A DNA stretch of 64,000 bases from Gnomoniopsis sp. IMI 355080 (Eukaryota; Ascomycota; Sordariomycetes; Diaporthales; Gnomoniaceae), in assembly GCA_027946555.1 (NCBI GenBank), contig JAPEVC010000048.1, forward strand, positions 62,001 through 126,000, written 5' to 3'. The stretch's first letter is position 1. The number at the start of each line of letters is the position of its first letter. Shown here in pieces: positions 34,745 to 46,963 of this stretch. Both the position numbers and the translations under genes were made by a program. The notes beneath the pieces were generated by a model that ran no database searches, was not told the DNA's origin, and worked only from the letters and a program-made list of their open reading frames with translations.

Positions 34745-35790
34745 ACGGACTTTCGGGCGAATTCTGACGACCATGACTTTGGATATTTCCTCTATTTTTC
34801 GACAACATTTTTATGGACTCAGTCCACATGATACCCGGATGCAAATGCAGGTTTTCTTTTCGATCAACGACACAAGGGGAAAAAGTAATAGCGTGCAGCA
34901 TCAACACGGCGTTTTGGGTTTCACAGCGGGCGGCTTGGAATAGGATAGGATTCAGAGATTTCTACGAGGAATAACGGGCGGGTCACATCTTGATGTAGAT
35001 GTTGGAAAACATCACAGGAAGAATTTCATGGTTTACAAAGATGTGGAGTTCCAAGTAAGGGTGCTGTGCTCTATGGGCATCAATAGAGCATGTCTCAAGA
35101 CTACTGGTACAATAGCATCGATGCTGGCAAACGCCTTGCAATGATGAAATCAATATCAAATTTAACCAAGAATCTTGATCAGGTTGACGTGCTCATCGCT
35201 TTATCGGCTCTCAACCCTCATGCTCAAACGAATAACCACCTGCTAGTACGGTCTTCATCATTCACGAGTATCTGACTGTGACAAGCTCTTAGAAAACATG
35301 AATGTATAGCTCTCACCTCCGGTACCAAAGTGTCTCGCAACAGCTCTATCCCGGTCTTCTAGGACGAAGTAACTTTTCAAGTGCACATACACATTCGCTG
35401 CCCTGGGCTACCCAGACGGCTGAAGCAAGCTCAGATTTACTTTGGTCAGCGGTGTCAAGGCCCATCATGCCTCTGAGCAAGATTTAATTACAAGTCGTCA
35501 ACAAGGAAACACTTTTATTCGTACCTAGATAGTCTATTGCACAAAGCATCAGACCACCCCCTTCCTCTCACCGCGACTACTTGCTTGTCCAACAGCCAAC
35601 AATCACCCCCGGCAAACACCACGTCGCCCGACACCAGGACTCACTCACTCGCTCAGCGCAGAGGCAACTCAGGTACACCAGGCACGTACGAGACATCCGA
35701 CTCCTCGTCACCCGGCCACGGCCGCACAGGCGACGACCGTCCCTGGAAGGCCGCGTTTGAAACCCAGCACCAGCAGCAGCCACTCCCCAA
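34745..35790. other. Intergenic region between convergent RING and HET-C genes
   Basis: About 1 kb between two stop codons on opposite strands, so it should hold both 3' UTRs. Short open frames here do not resemble proteins. No repeat or RNA gene was seen. Confidence 0.5.
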
Positions 35791-38700
35791 CTAAGAGAAC
35801 CAGCCTCCACCGCCCTCGTTGCGGTCACGGCTACGACTACGACGGCGCTCTCCCCAGCCTCCACCACCCTGGCGTCGCTCTTCGTTTTCTTCATCTTCGT
35901 TGTCGCGACGCTGGCCGCCACCCCAGCCGCCTTCCTCGCGTCGTTCGCCGCCGCCAAAACCACCCTCTTCGCGACGTCCGCCGCCGTATCCGCCGCCAAA
36001 GCCCCCTTCTTCGCGGCGCTCGCCTCCATAGCCGCCGCCGCCGCCGTAACCACCGCCGCCATACTCTTGACGCTCGGGTTCTTCGCGTCGGCCACCGCCA
36101 AACCCACCTCCAAAGCCACCCTCCTCACGGCGGCCACCTTCCCAACCGCCCTCTTCCTCGCGCCGGCCTCCACCGAAACCACCACCGAAGCCCTCGTCAC
36201 GGCGCTCCTCCTCACGGCGGCCACCGCCGAAGCCACCACCACCACCACCCTCATACTCGTCCCGACGTGGCTGGTGATGGCCGCCTCCATGGTGGCGGCC
36301 CTCGTCCCGCTGCTGGAAGTTGTCACTGCCCTCCCAAGTTCTCTCTTCCGTCCTCTGGAATCCGCCGCCACCATGTCGCTCCTGGCGCTCCTCATATCCA
36401 TGGCCCTGCTCGCGGCCACGGCCATCTTCATACTGCTCATAGCGCTGGAACTCCTGCGTTTCCCTGCCATCCGGATAGCGCGTGTCTGTCAATTCGGCCT
36501 GTTCAAAGCGGCGCCCATCCGAGCTTCGACCATACTGCTCAATCCGTTGCGTCACCCCGCCGTCGCTCTGGCGCTCCGGACGACTCTCATAGGTGTCCGT
36601 CTCGCCTGCCGCGAAGCCGGACAACAAACTCGATGCGGCGCCCAGAAGCCCTCCGCCTTGCGTCGGGTTCTCGGACGTCGGGAAGTTGACCTTGCCGCCC
36701 GTGCTCTCGTTCAACAGGTTCGAGAAGCCGCTCGTCAACCCGCCAACGATCGCACCCGCAGCCTGCGACGCGATCTTGTCCTCCATCGTCTGGGGTTCCG
36801 AGCTGCCGCCGCCAAACTGCTTGTGCATGCCGAGCTTGCCGGCGCATCCGTGCCCGTGGCCGGTGTCTTGCACTCCCTCCTTGTGGTTCTCGCCGTTCTT
36901 GACGCCCGAGCGAGAAAGCTTGCGTCTGTAGTCATCTTGGTCGACGCTGGACCACCACTCCTGGACGGATTGGAACATGAGAGCGCGGCCATCGCGTGCG
37001 CCGTCCTCGCCCTGGTCACGCTGAGCCGGATGATGCAGGACGCCGCTGATGATGCGGTTCATGGTGCGGTCAATGTCGGTGGAAGGGTTGTCTATGGCGT
37101 CCATAAGTTGGGGCACGACCCAGGCTACAACTTTGGAAGCGGTTCTGCCGGCTACTTCATTGAGGATCTGGGGATGACATTAGTTGTGTGAAGAGATGAC
37201 AAAAGTGAGTGCAGCGGAAGGGGGACTTACATTGGAGAAGTGGTCCTTAGAGAGCATGGAGTGGGTTGGGTCGGTGGACTCGTCATCATTGAAGACGACG
37301 TGCTGCTCATTGTTGCTGGACTCAATGATCTCGTCGGAGCCAGTGCGAAGCTCATTCTTGATCTGGCTGATGACCGGCACAATGAACGGTGCAATGAGCG
37401 AGAAAACAAAGACCGAAAGCTGGTCTTCGAGCTGCTCAATGATCTTGGGCAGGATGGGGATCTTCTCAATCTCCTCCGAGATCTTTTGGATGATCTCATC
37501 GTGAAACTCGATCGCAGGCATTATCTGCTGGAAGATATTCCGGATGTACAAGGTGTACTCCTCGGGGTCCCGCGGCGAGATCGAAGTCTGCTCCATCTGT
37601 GCCGCATTTGCGTTGTTCTGCAGCTCCTCCATTTTGCTCTTCTTGTCGTCGCCGCCGAACAGGCCGGAAGGGATCTTGTCGAGCAGATTGCGCAGAATGC
37701 TGGTGTCGCCTTGCGAGCTCTGCTGCAGCGTACCCTCGAGCTCCTCGATCTCATTCTGGGTCAGCTTATCGGAGACTTCGCCGGTGACGGAGTGCAAGAA
37801 GTCCACACCGCCGAAGGTGCCGGTGACGATGGGATAGACTTCATTGCGGGCGCCTTGAAGGCGCATGCGCGTGTTACGGCCAACGTGCGGGAAGATGTCG
37901 CGCTCGCCCATCTCGATAAGCGCGAGCTCGCAGTAATTGCTGTGAGCCAAGAAGTCTGGAAACTATGTTAGCACTTGCTCTATATGTGTTCATGTATGTA
38001 TGCTGGGCAGGGGCCCAGCCTTACCTTCCAAGCAGTGAAGACCAGTGCCCATGAGACGAAGGGACTCATACAGGTCCTCCTTCCTGTGATCTTGCGAGTA
38101 TCGGCGACCAAGCTCAATACACTTGGTGAAGAGACGCCTCACATGCAAGGCGCTGGTCATGATGTTGACGCGCTCGTTGGCGATGTAATTCTTCATGCCT
38201 GTCTCCTCATCGATGGCCAGCTCGACTCTCTCATCGATCGGACCTCTCAGGCGGCGGTCATACTGACGGGCATCTTCGTTGTCCGCGTAGTTCTTTGGGT
38301 TGTCAATGTGATCTACATAGCCAATTAGCAAGCAGAAAAATCTCACAGAGTCGGATAGAGAGCGCACCCTCGGGCCGGTAGCAGCCCAGACGCTCTGCAG
38401 TGACTTCGAACTCGCGAGACCCAAAGCCAAAGGTCAAGAATCCAAGAATGCAGAGCAGCAGCCGAATCGCCTCGGCCGAGACAGACTTGACAGTTCCAAC
38501 ATCGATTGCCTGGGAGTAGTCGCGCAGCCAGTTGCCAAAGTAAGTGCGCGAGACCATGAGCTTGTCGAACTTCTTGCCGCCAACGGCGCGAGCCATGATA
38601 ATCTTGAGAAGCGTGTCCTCGATGTCTCCATGGCGCCCTGAAAGTGTAAAAGGAGTCAGCCAGCGTCGGGACACGGCATGGTGTGTGGCTTACAGTTCTG

Positions 38701-38817
38701 GCCCTCGACCTTGGAAATGCCCGCGATGTTTCCAGCACCAAACGCGTGGGTTGGTCTGGCAAAAAGGACCAGCAGGATCATGCCCCAGAGGAGGGGCGTC
38801 ATCTTGAAGGCCGACAT
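35791..38817 (-). CDS. het-c: Heterokaryon incompatibility protein HET-C (Neurospora type)
   Basis: Five exons: 38817-38694, 38637-38368, 38312-38025, 37955-37231 and 37167-35791; all phases close to 927 residues. It begins with a signal peptide (TPLLWGMILLVLFARPTHAFG). Conserved parts follow: GDIEDTLLKIIMARAVGGKK, YFGNWLRDYSQAIDVG, LGCYRPEDHIDNPKNYA, and a putative metal/lipid-binding core GTGLHCLEDFLAHSNYCELAL, the last restored by removing intron 3. From about residue 770 the protein becomes repetitive Gly/Arg/Glu (GGGFGGGRREE units), a known feature of this family. In Neurospora crassa, allelic differences in het-c trigger cell death after hyphal fusion, acting with the linked HET-domain gene pin-c. 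No HET-domain gene lies in this window. It is unrelated to Podospora HET-C, a glycolipid transfer protein. Confidence 0.95.
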
Positions 38818-40619
38818 AGCTGCTGGTTGTTATGTATGCCGTTCTGAGCACTTGATTAGCTTTGTGTGGAACAGCTTGTTGCTTACAGCTCACAGTCCCC
38901 CCTTGGTGGACAACTGCTTAAGTAAGAGGAGGTAAGCTTACTTCTAGTGATGAGCTTCGTGATGAGGATTGTGGCGGTAAGTATTTGCACAGCTGGCGAG
39001 CTTTGTCGAGCTCCTGTCTGATGGAAGGTAAAGTGGAGAATGTGACGCAGCAGGTACGGGTACCTTTTGCTCGCACAACGCGTTGAAGGATCAAGATACA
39101 GACAGTCCTTGCTTTCAGACTGCAGTCTTGCAAGATAAAGTTTGGGAAAGGGAGAAGAAGGGAAAGGAGACACAGTGAAGTGAAGCTGAAGAAAACAAGA
39201 CAAGGCCAAGTCAGTCTAGGAAGCTCTTGGCACCCGAAGACAGCTGCGTGGTCCAAACGCGCCAAGACTCCATTCACAGCTTCCAACAGGTGAGCTTGGG
39301 CAAAATGAGGGGCATTTCGCGGCGTCTCTGGAGGGGTAAGACAGCAGAGGCCACACGTCAGCCAAGACTCCAGGGGCCCATTTTAATCTTGTGTTCTTCA
39401 TGCTGTGCGACCTGGATGGATGGATGGACTGATGGACTCTTGCCAGGTAGAGTACTGATTTGTCTTCATTGTAGAGGATGGCACAGTCGAGATTCCCATT
39501 TGTGACTGCTTACATAGTAGGTATAGTACCTATAGACAGCTTTGTGAGAATGTTTACAAACATGTCCCTGCCTAGGGCTGACTAGGTACAGGCACGGACA
39601 GCCTTATGTTTCAGAGGCAACCGATGATAGGCCGAGGACATCCTCTCTCCAGTGACAGATACTTGTCAAGCAGGCCTGAACAGCAACTGCTGGTTGAATT
39701 CTGTCGATGAGCTCACCTCCTTATCACAGCCATAGGGATTGTTTGTGCTTTAATAAAGGTATGTGGTGGCTGATATATCTGGTCCCAGAAATCTGGATTG
39801 CTACTATAACTAGGTCGGTTCCTATAGAAGTAGACTAGGTACTATAGTATAAGCAAGCCAAAGTCAGGTCCATGTTTGAAGAGCCGCCGGGCCGTCGCGA
39901 ACCCCCGACATGTGCTCAACCAGGGTCCCAGATAATCAATCAGCTTCTACCCAGGTAGGTAATTTCGTCGCAGCTTCTCTTCTCTCCTTGGTGCACACTT
40001 ACTAGGTAGATACTTGAGTAGGTACCAGGGACATCAGCGGCTCTCCTCAGACCACCTACCTAGTAGGCAGCTTATTATCATGCCACATGCTATCCACTGA
40101 ATCACTACACATTGATGCCGCTGTCTCATATGTGCACAGAGTCAATCCCACGGTTATGGCTTGCTGAGTGTAACCTGGGGAACGAACTTGTGTAGTTGTG
40201 GCGATTTGCTACCTGTTGAAGCGCTATGTAGCTCTTCTCAGTCCTCTTCAAGGCTCTGCTAGACTACTTAATGCAAGACTCCAAAAGCAATGTAATCAAC
40301 ACAGCAGCCAGGGCCACATCAGATCCCATACACATACTCACATATAAAACATCCTTTGCCCTCCTATATTTAGGTTCATAGTTTCATTCTGGTATGTAAA
40401 TCATAGGTCTAATTTGGTATCTACTAATATCCACGCCGTAGGTCGGGCCTTTGCATAGTACGGCCATACATATAGACTAACTTCTATGCCTCTTTCCTCA
40501 CCTGTGCACTCTATACAATGAAATCATATATACTGTAGAGACCCAGATCTGGCACAAGCATAGGCTGAGATAGCCATCTCCTCCCCACGTCTTGTCGTCG
40601 TTAAATTGATAGGTGGGGA

Positions 40620-40628
40620 GGGGGGGGG
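40620..40628 (+). repeat. Poly-G tract, 9 bases
   Basis: A run of 9 G directly preceded by GGTGGGGA, so the local G-richness is about 16 bases. It sits in the het-c/HMG-box intergenic region. Confidence 0.65.
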
Positions 40629-41281
40629 CTGATATCTCCGTCAATACTGCCTGCATCATGCATAGGACCAAGCATGACTGCTACCACACCATTACTATGA
40701 AAGACCTTATCTCGACCACACTATATAATCAAACGAGGTCCACGAATAGATTCCTGATTCGGTGTATTGACACCAAGAACGGAGCTAAGATGAATACAGC
40801 GCAAGGGGAAATCATCAAGGAGATCGCGGGTTGTCCTGAATACTACGTTTGGGGAGCTGCGGCCTTCTCGATCCAGCATGGGTCGAGAAGCATTGTAGAA
40901 GCGCGTTGGATTTGATGTTTTCTGTGGCCCTCAGACAGGAAAGCTGTTGGTTCGGTAATCATGAGGACCAAGGACAATGGAAAGACATGATCAGGTCGAG
41001 GGAAATACTGTGTTATATTCGTTGCTTAATGCACAGAGGTAGACTAAGATAGGGTACGTGTAGCTCTTGTAAGTCCCTAGCACCCGCAGACTTGTCACTG
41101 ACAGACCCGAACGAGGTTCAAGGCCTGTGAAACTACGAAGATCGAAAACAAGAAAAATATTTATCAAGAAGCGCTCAACATTCGAGAGAACATCGAAGTC
41201 AAAAATATTGAGACTAACAGTGAAAAGATCGCCGTTGTTGTTACCTAATATAGCAGAGGTATGCAAGAGCCTGATCGTTTA

Positions 41282-41293
41282 GGGGGGGGGGGG
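41282..41293 (+). repeat. Poly-G tract, 12 bases
   Basis: A run of 12 G, the longest homopolymer of this base in the window. It lies in intergenic DNA with no gene within 2 kb. Confidence 0.7.
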
Positions 41294-43275
41294 TTCCAGG
41301 TAGAAGCACGCACGTTTTTACTTCCTCTGAATCGTTTCAAGTTCTTATGTTGTTGTTGCTGCATAACAAATATAGGTGTATCAGACAAGCAAAGCAATAC
41401 TCAAGGCTCTGCAAGATCAAGAAAGTTGATACACAATAATATATGGATATAGCGTAGATGACCCTATCGTAGCGCATCTCTACTCATCTAGGTGGATAGG
41501 TAGGTATCTACTAGCTACAAGCCTGGGTGCGATTGCAAGTCTCCTTCCAAAGCTTCCAGGGCCGGTGGAGAAATACTATGTATGAACTGACGCGTTGAGT
41601 AATGAAATTTGGCGTCTGAATTTGTCGAAGAAATAACTGGGTAGGTAGGAGACCGAAATGCTACACAATAGATATGAATGAGACGGTTCAATTAAAATGA
41701 TGCTCGATGGGAAGGCATAAGGTAAGTGAGGAGAAGCGTAGGAGTCACCAAACGTCAAGCGTCTACTAATGTTGCTTCTTCCCTTCAGGGGGTCAAGATT
41801 AGAGGATTGCGGCGGCGCCGTCAACTAGAGGTGTTTTCCTGTGGACGCGTTGACCCGACCCAGGCCAGCCTATCAGCCTGTCAGTGTGGGAAAACAATTG
41901 GTGGGAAGGCGGTTGGGCAAAGAGGCACTTGGGGCATCAGGGGATTGCAAAGAATTGGCATTGTGTGCCCAGGTATGTGCAGGTGGTACTGGATGTCTTT
42001 GCGCCGCCAGCCTGAAGGCGTGTTGGACCGTGAAGCCAAATGTTAAGCGGCATGCGGACGAGGAGACGTTCAGAGCTTCAGAGCTCCTCGGGCCTGGGCG
42101 TGCAAAGAGGGCTACCGCGGCGCACAGGTTGAGAGGGACGGGGAAAGGGAGCGGGAACGTTGGGAGCAGCAGGATTGGGGGGAAATGGGGGACTGGTGCT
42201 GATTCTGCGCTGCGCCCGGGGGTCCCGCACTGCCCTGCCCAGCCGTGCCACCAGTTCCTCGTGTTCAGCGAGCTCGGCACATGTGTGCGCCGAGGGCCAG
42301 AATCCGGATGTCACCATTTGGCACAATCTGTAGCGGTTCGAGCCTGTAACCCCTGCAAGCTGGGTTCGAGCACTCCAATTGGCCCAATTCTCAGAGCTCC
42401 CCAGCCCCTCTTTTCTAGATGCTCTTGGAGGTTGCACACGTTGTAATACAGCCTGCGATGGTGGTCACGGTGGTGTCTTTTCTTCTTTTCCTGGGGGAAA
42501 ATACTGCAGGTGGTTGCTATTATTGCAAATTCAAACGGCGAAGTGCAATAGGAGAATGCATGTCTGGGTGAAGATGCAATCCAGTACCAGCCCAGCCGCA
42601 ACACACGCAGACAAATTGGCGCTGCAAGCCTTGAAGAATTGGGTGGGATCTAGGTGTTGACCTGAAGTAGAGTTTCAGGGTAAGGCAGGATGCTGGTAAA
42701 CTGGCAAGCGCATTCTGCTGCAAGAAGTGTGGGATGCAAGGTGCAGTTGAGGGCGGCAACGAGAGAACCAGGGCTTGGCGCAGACAGGGTCGGAGCTGTG
42801 CTGTAATTTAGGCCCAGATGAAAGTGCAGGTTTGGTGGGAAGTGCGAGGCACAATATAAGCGTGGCAGGGGGAGAGTTCAGTGATTGCTGTTGATTTTCG
42901 CACAGGTGCGAAGTTTTCCCACTGCCCGGCACCGACGGGCACAGGTTTGCAGGCGCCCCTCACCCAACCTTGGAAGCTCAGGTAGGCCAGATCAGCCAGC
43001 GGCCACTTCCCCCCAGATAAACAGCAGGTCCCCCCAATTCTGCGGCCCGCGCTGTCCCCCTCTCTCTCCTCTCTTTCAACCCACCCTGGACGCAGTACAC
43101 TTTCCCCCCCTCAAGCCTCCAGTTTTCAAACAGACTCGCACTCAACCGCCAGGGCATTCCACGCCAACAATCATCACTACAGGCATCATCAATCAGCCCC
43201 GCCTGAAACCCTCACCACTGAACCACCTGCATCCGCCAAATCCAAATCCACCACAACACCATCCGCCTACCTGCA

Positions 43276-44905
43276 ATGGCGCGTTCCAAGAAAGCCGATG
43301 AGCAGAAGCAGCTGGCGCCCGCTGTGCAGCCTCACCCCCAGCAACAACAACAACCCATCATCAATGGCCCTGGCCCGGCGCCCATCATGGCTCCAGCTCC
43401 CACTACGCCCTTCTCAAATCAGCAGGGCCGCCTTATCGATGTTGACAACTTCATTCGCGTTCGCGACAGTGTACGTTCTTGCTCATTTTCTTACGCACAC
43501 CCATCCCAGCCCCCTTCCACCCGTGATTTCCACGCAACCCCGCGTCCTCAGCCCTCAACCCTTTCACCCCGCCAGCTCAATGACAACATTCTCAACCCTG
43601 ACGGCGGCGTCGTCGATACCTACGAACCGCACCTCTATCAGCCAGCCCTCACTCCAAGCTATCAAACCCCCCAGCATTGTCACCAACCCCCAAGCATTAT
43701 GCCCAACCAGCTCATCAGGTCCACATACCTAAATCATATTTTGTACCACCCTGATACAAATCTCACCACTCCGACACCCAATTTCACGTGATCACTTCGC
43801 GTTTTCGCTCCGTAGCTAGACATGATGGTTCCCACAATGCTCTTGCATCACGTAGCGTCTCAAACACCCTTTACATGCCACAACTCGGGATCCGTCGCGA
43901 GCTTCGGCACTTCCAACACCTGCACTGGTCTACACTGCATCTTCCAGTCACGCTTGTTCTTAAAGCCAAAATGAAACAAATAAACAATCACGAGGTTTAC
44001 ACTCACTGACACCAATCAACAGGTCTACCAGCGTTTGACCACCATTCAAGGCATCATTGGCTCATTCGCCACTGAATACCTCACGCAGACAAATCTGCTG
44101 CTGGGCGAGCCCACTCTGAACAATGGCCTTGGTGGTCTGCCGCAGCAGAACCAGGACTTTGGCGTCTTCAATGTTCAGCCTGGCCCAGTTCCCATGCCCG
44201 TCCCCGTGCCTGCCATTGAGGAGAAGAAGGAGCGCAAGAAGCGCCAGCATGACCCCAATGCGCCCAAGCGGCCTTTGACCCCCTACTTCCTATACATGCA
44301 GACGGCTCGTCCTATCATCGCCGCCGATCTTGGTGAAGGTGTTCCCAAGGGTGCTGTTCAGGAAGAGGGCCAGCGTCGTTGGGGATCCATGTCCATCCAG
44401 GAGAAGCTGGTGAGTCCTTTCCCCCTTGCCACAACAGCCTGCAGTCACTAATGCCACATACTAGGGTTGGAACCAGGCCTACCAATACAACCTGCGGCTT
44501 TACAACGCCCGTGTGCACTCGTACAAAGCTGGAAACTTGGCCGCCAAGGAGATGTCTGATGATGAAGCCGTCCGCTACTGCGAGGAATTCAACATCCCCA
44601 TGCCCCATGTCGGTGGTGTCGAGGCCGAGATTGTCAACGATGGCTCCATCATGCCCCAACAGCTGCAGGCTCCGGCTCCCGTCGCGCCCGTAGTTGAGGA
44701 GCCCGTTACCAAGTCCGCCGCCAAGCCCAAGGCATCCAGGAAGCGTAAGAGCGAGGCCGCTGAACCAGCCCAGGCCACTCCGGTTGCGACTCCTGCTGCC
44801 GCCAGCCCGGACAAGAAGCGCAAGAGGGCATCCACGAAGCCGGTAGAGCAGCCCGAGAAGGATGAACCTAAGAAATCCGGACGCAAGAAGGCTAAGAGTG
44901 GTTAG
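43276..44905 (+). CDS. HMG-box DNA-binding protein
   Basis: Three exons: 43276-43470, 44023-44409 and 44465-44905, in frame to 340 residues. Residues 1-60 are Gln/Pro/Ala-rich. Exon 2 opens with VYQRLTTIQGIIGSFATEYL. The HMG box covers about residues 141-215: it starts RQHDPNAPKRPLTPYFLYMQ and continues across the second intron (EKLGWNQAYQYNLRLYNARV). The C-terminal third is Ala/Pro/Lys-rich with basic clusters (KKRKRAS, KKSGRKKAKSG) that could be nuclear localisation signals. HMG boxes bend DNA or bind distorted DNA in chromatin. The box has an insertion relative to the Nhp6 type and looks diverged. Intron 1 is 552 nt, five to ten times longer than others here, while intron 2 is 55 nt. Exact orthology is not assigned. 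Confidence 0.87.
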
Positions 44906-45770
44906 GGGGTTTCTTCCCACTTTGATCATGCCATCGACCCGGCTCTCTTTCAAGTCCAACCATGATACCTCTATTTCGGCGCGGTCTCCTGATTTAAACC
45001 CCATCTAAACCATACAAACAAAGACTCGGACTATCAGTCCACCTCCTGAAAGACGTCAATTGGCACTGCTCTACCACGGCCAAACTTGATTCGGATGAAG
45101 AGTCAACAGAATGCCCAGCTTCAGGTCTCTGGAGCCTCACTCCAGATTCTAGAAGAGCTATCCTGCTCATACATCGGGCATTCGAAATGGTAGTATACCC
45201 GATGTCTTTACAAAAGTGGTCTTCCGCCTCATTTCGTAATTCCACCCGCTTTGTAGCAATGCTCTTTTGAGTTGGTATGGTACCAGTCCACGAGCCAATC
45301 CATATGTGTGTGGAGCGTTCTGGATGTAGCTGCAATTCTGGAGGAGGAAGGCAAAACCGGAACTCAATCTGCTTGCGCGCTGTCGCGGCCGGGAAGGGAT
45401 GAGTGGGATGTTTGATTCCATAGGTGTTTTTGGTCGTTCTGGCGGGGAGGCGTACACCACTGGACGGAAAGGTTGCGTTCAGAGTCATGCTTTGTGTTGC
45501 TTGTGTAAATCTGCTTTTGTTGGGGTGTAAGTATTCTTCAGTCTCTTCACGAAGTCCCTGGTGCTTTGGTCAGGATAGCAGGCAATGATGAGAAATGTGC
45601 TTCTATTATGCTCAAGTGCTGTCTGTGATGTTCTTCTAAATACGTGTACCTCGTTGGCCCTCGCCTATCGAAAACTCTGGCCCTTGGCCAAATCAGTATC
45701 GAGAATAAGTACAGGACGTGAGTTTACTATGTGCCCTGCGCCCTCAACTACTATTTGCCAGGTACTTCCG

Positions 45771-45780
45771 TACCTAGGTA
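45771..45780. repeat. TACCTAGGTA palindrome, copy 3
   Basis: Exact 10-bp palindrome, followed by AGGTA. It lies about 1.2 kb upstream of the urease start in a stretch with several imperfect relatives. Confidence 0.75.
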
Positions 45781-46245
45781 AGGTAAAGAGGCTCCTAGGC
45801 AGGCGGGCAGGTCGATGGCAGTCTGTACTACCTTGGTATCCGATATGGCAGGGATGGAGCTTTCTCCCTAATCCAGGCGACCGAGCTGTACCTCTAAGGC
45901 AAAGCTGGCAGTCGGGGCAGTACAGCAAATAGCAACCGCAGCCGAGCGACAGGTCCTAAGCTACCTAGTACTTAGGTAACCTTAGGCAACAACAGCCTGA
46001 CAGGCCTGACAGTCCTGAGTGGTCGGTCACTCTGGGAGTTTGTCCATTTCGCAGCCAATGCAGGTGGACGGTTTGGATGGAGCCGCATGGGTGACGGGCG
46101 ATACGGAGTTGATGCAGTGACGATCCCACGCATGCGATCGCTGGATCGGACGAAATGGAAGACCAGGGTTGCAGTAAACCCCGCGGAGCTGGAGGACCCT
46201 GGAGATCGTTCGCAGTGGGGTCGTGTTGCGGGGCACACTCATACT

Positions 46246-46277
46246 GCCACACGGCCACACGGCCACACTGCCACACC
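46246..46277 (+). repeat. Four tandem copies of an 8-bp unit GCCACACN
   Basis: Units GCCACACG, GCCACACG, GCCACACT and GCCACACC follow one another without gaps. The array is short and lies about 690 bp upstream of the urease ATG. A role is not evident. Confidence 0.8.
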
Positions 46278-46543
46278 CGGAGAGAGTGGGAGTCTGGGTG
46301 CTGTCCTGTACCTAGACCTATCACAGCAATCGCCTGCATAAGTGTTGAAACAGTTACCCATTTGCTACCGCGTAGGTATCTGTCTCTCTAGAACAGGTAC
46401 TTGGCGCGGCCTGGGATGAAGTGGATGAGCAGACCTTGACACCTCCAGGGCCATCATCACATGCAACGACGGCCAACGGTCTAGACCGGTCCAAGGCATC
46501 TTGTCGCGCAGTTTCTCTTGCTTCTACCAAGGGTCGGCTGCAG

Positions 46544-46549
46544 AGATAG
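46544..46549 (+). promoter_or_regulatory. Candidate GATA-factor site (AGATAG)
   Basis: Matches HGATAR, the consensus for AreA/NIT2-type nitrogen regulators, 415 bp upstream of the urease start codon. A second copy lies at 46772-46777. The consensus is short, so single sites are weak evidence; urease being nitrogen-regulated in fungi makes them worth noting. Confidence 0.3.
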
Positions 46550-46771
46550 TCTGACATATTTCGTTTTGGCACGGTGGCTTGGTAGCTTGGTAGCCAGAGA
46601 GGCACCGTACCTAACCTAGGCCGCCCAGCAGAACTCCCTTTCTTGCATGCTTAATTCCGGCCGTTGAGGAGCCCTTGTGGCCTTCTCAGACACTATCCCG
46701 TAGTGCCCGTAGTGGCTTGTGTTCAGCTCGCGGGTACCTCGATGGGCAACAACTGCCACCTACCACCTGCC

Positions 46772-46777
46772 AGATAG
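46772..46777 (+). promoter_or_regulatory. Candidate GATA-factor site (AGATAG), promoter-proximal
   Basis: Second AGATAG match, 187 bp upstream of the urease ATG, a typical distance for fungal activator sites. Inference only. Confidence 0.3.
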
Positions 46778-46963
46778 CCCATTACGTACCCTCTTTTACC
46801 CGTAGTGCATTTTCGGCCTACTCAACTTACCTGCTCTGCTCCACTGCTGACAGCGCGTCTGTATTCTTTCTTTGCTCCCATGATTAAGTGGACGAGACTG
46901 TACCTCTGTTGTTGACGGTGAAGAGGAGTCCCTACTGTCGACACTGACAGTCCTCTTGGCAAG

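Larger units (their letters stand above)
38818..43275. other. 4.5-kb divergent intergenic region between het-c and the HMG-box gene
   Basis: It contains the promoters of both flanking genes. The central part, 39500-41700, is rich in TAGGTA/TACCTA-like sequence and holds two poly-G runs. The part at 41820-42450 is GC-rich with long frames on several strands (for example 41841-42446, which has no ATG start); I regard these as composition artefacts. A GGTTCGAG motif at about 42373 was tested as a tRNA T-arm and does not pair. The last 250 bp before 43276 are pyrimidine- and CCA-rich, as in many fungal 5' UTRs. Confidence 0.45.
44906..46963. other. Intergenic region upstream of urease
   Basis: About 2 kb holding the HMG-box 3' UTR and the urease promoter. 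A minus-strand ATG frame at 44994-45488 (164 codons) shows no domain and I do not call it. The region has a perfect TACCTAGGTA at 45771, many related TACCTA stretches (45961, 46310, 46605), a tandem 8-bp repeat at 46246, and two AGATAG sites (46544-46549 and 46772-46777) that fit the HGATAR consensus of nitrogen-regulating GATA factors. Confidence 0.5.

Noticed and set aside
35757..37191. Long + strand frames opposite the het-c tail
   Set aside because: They are antisense shadows of the repetitive Gly/Arg/Glu coding sequence.
42373..42390. GGGTTCGAGC motif considered as a tRNA T-arm
   Set aside because: The flanking 5-base stems do not pair, and no D-arm or anticodon arm can be placed upstream.
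41841..42446. 201-codon open frame on the + strand
   Set aside because: It has no ATG start (GTG), lies in GC-rich DNA with open frames on both strands, and has no domain.
44994..45488. 164-codon ATG frame on the minus strand downstream of the HMG-box gene
   Set aside because: No domain, no gene-like codon pattern, and it sits where a 3' UTR is expected.
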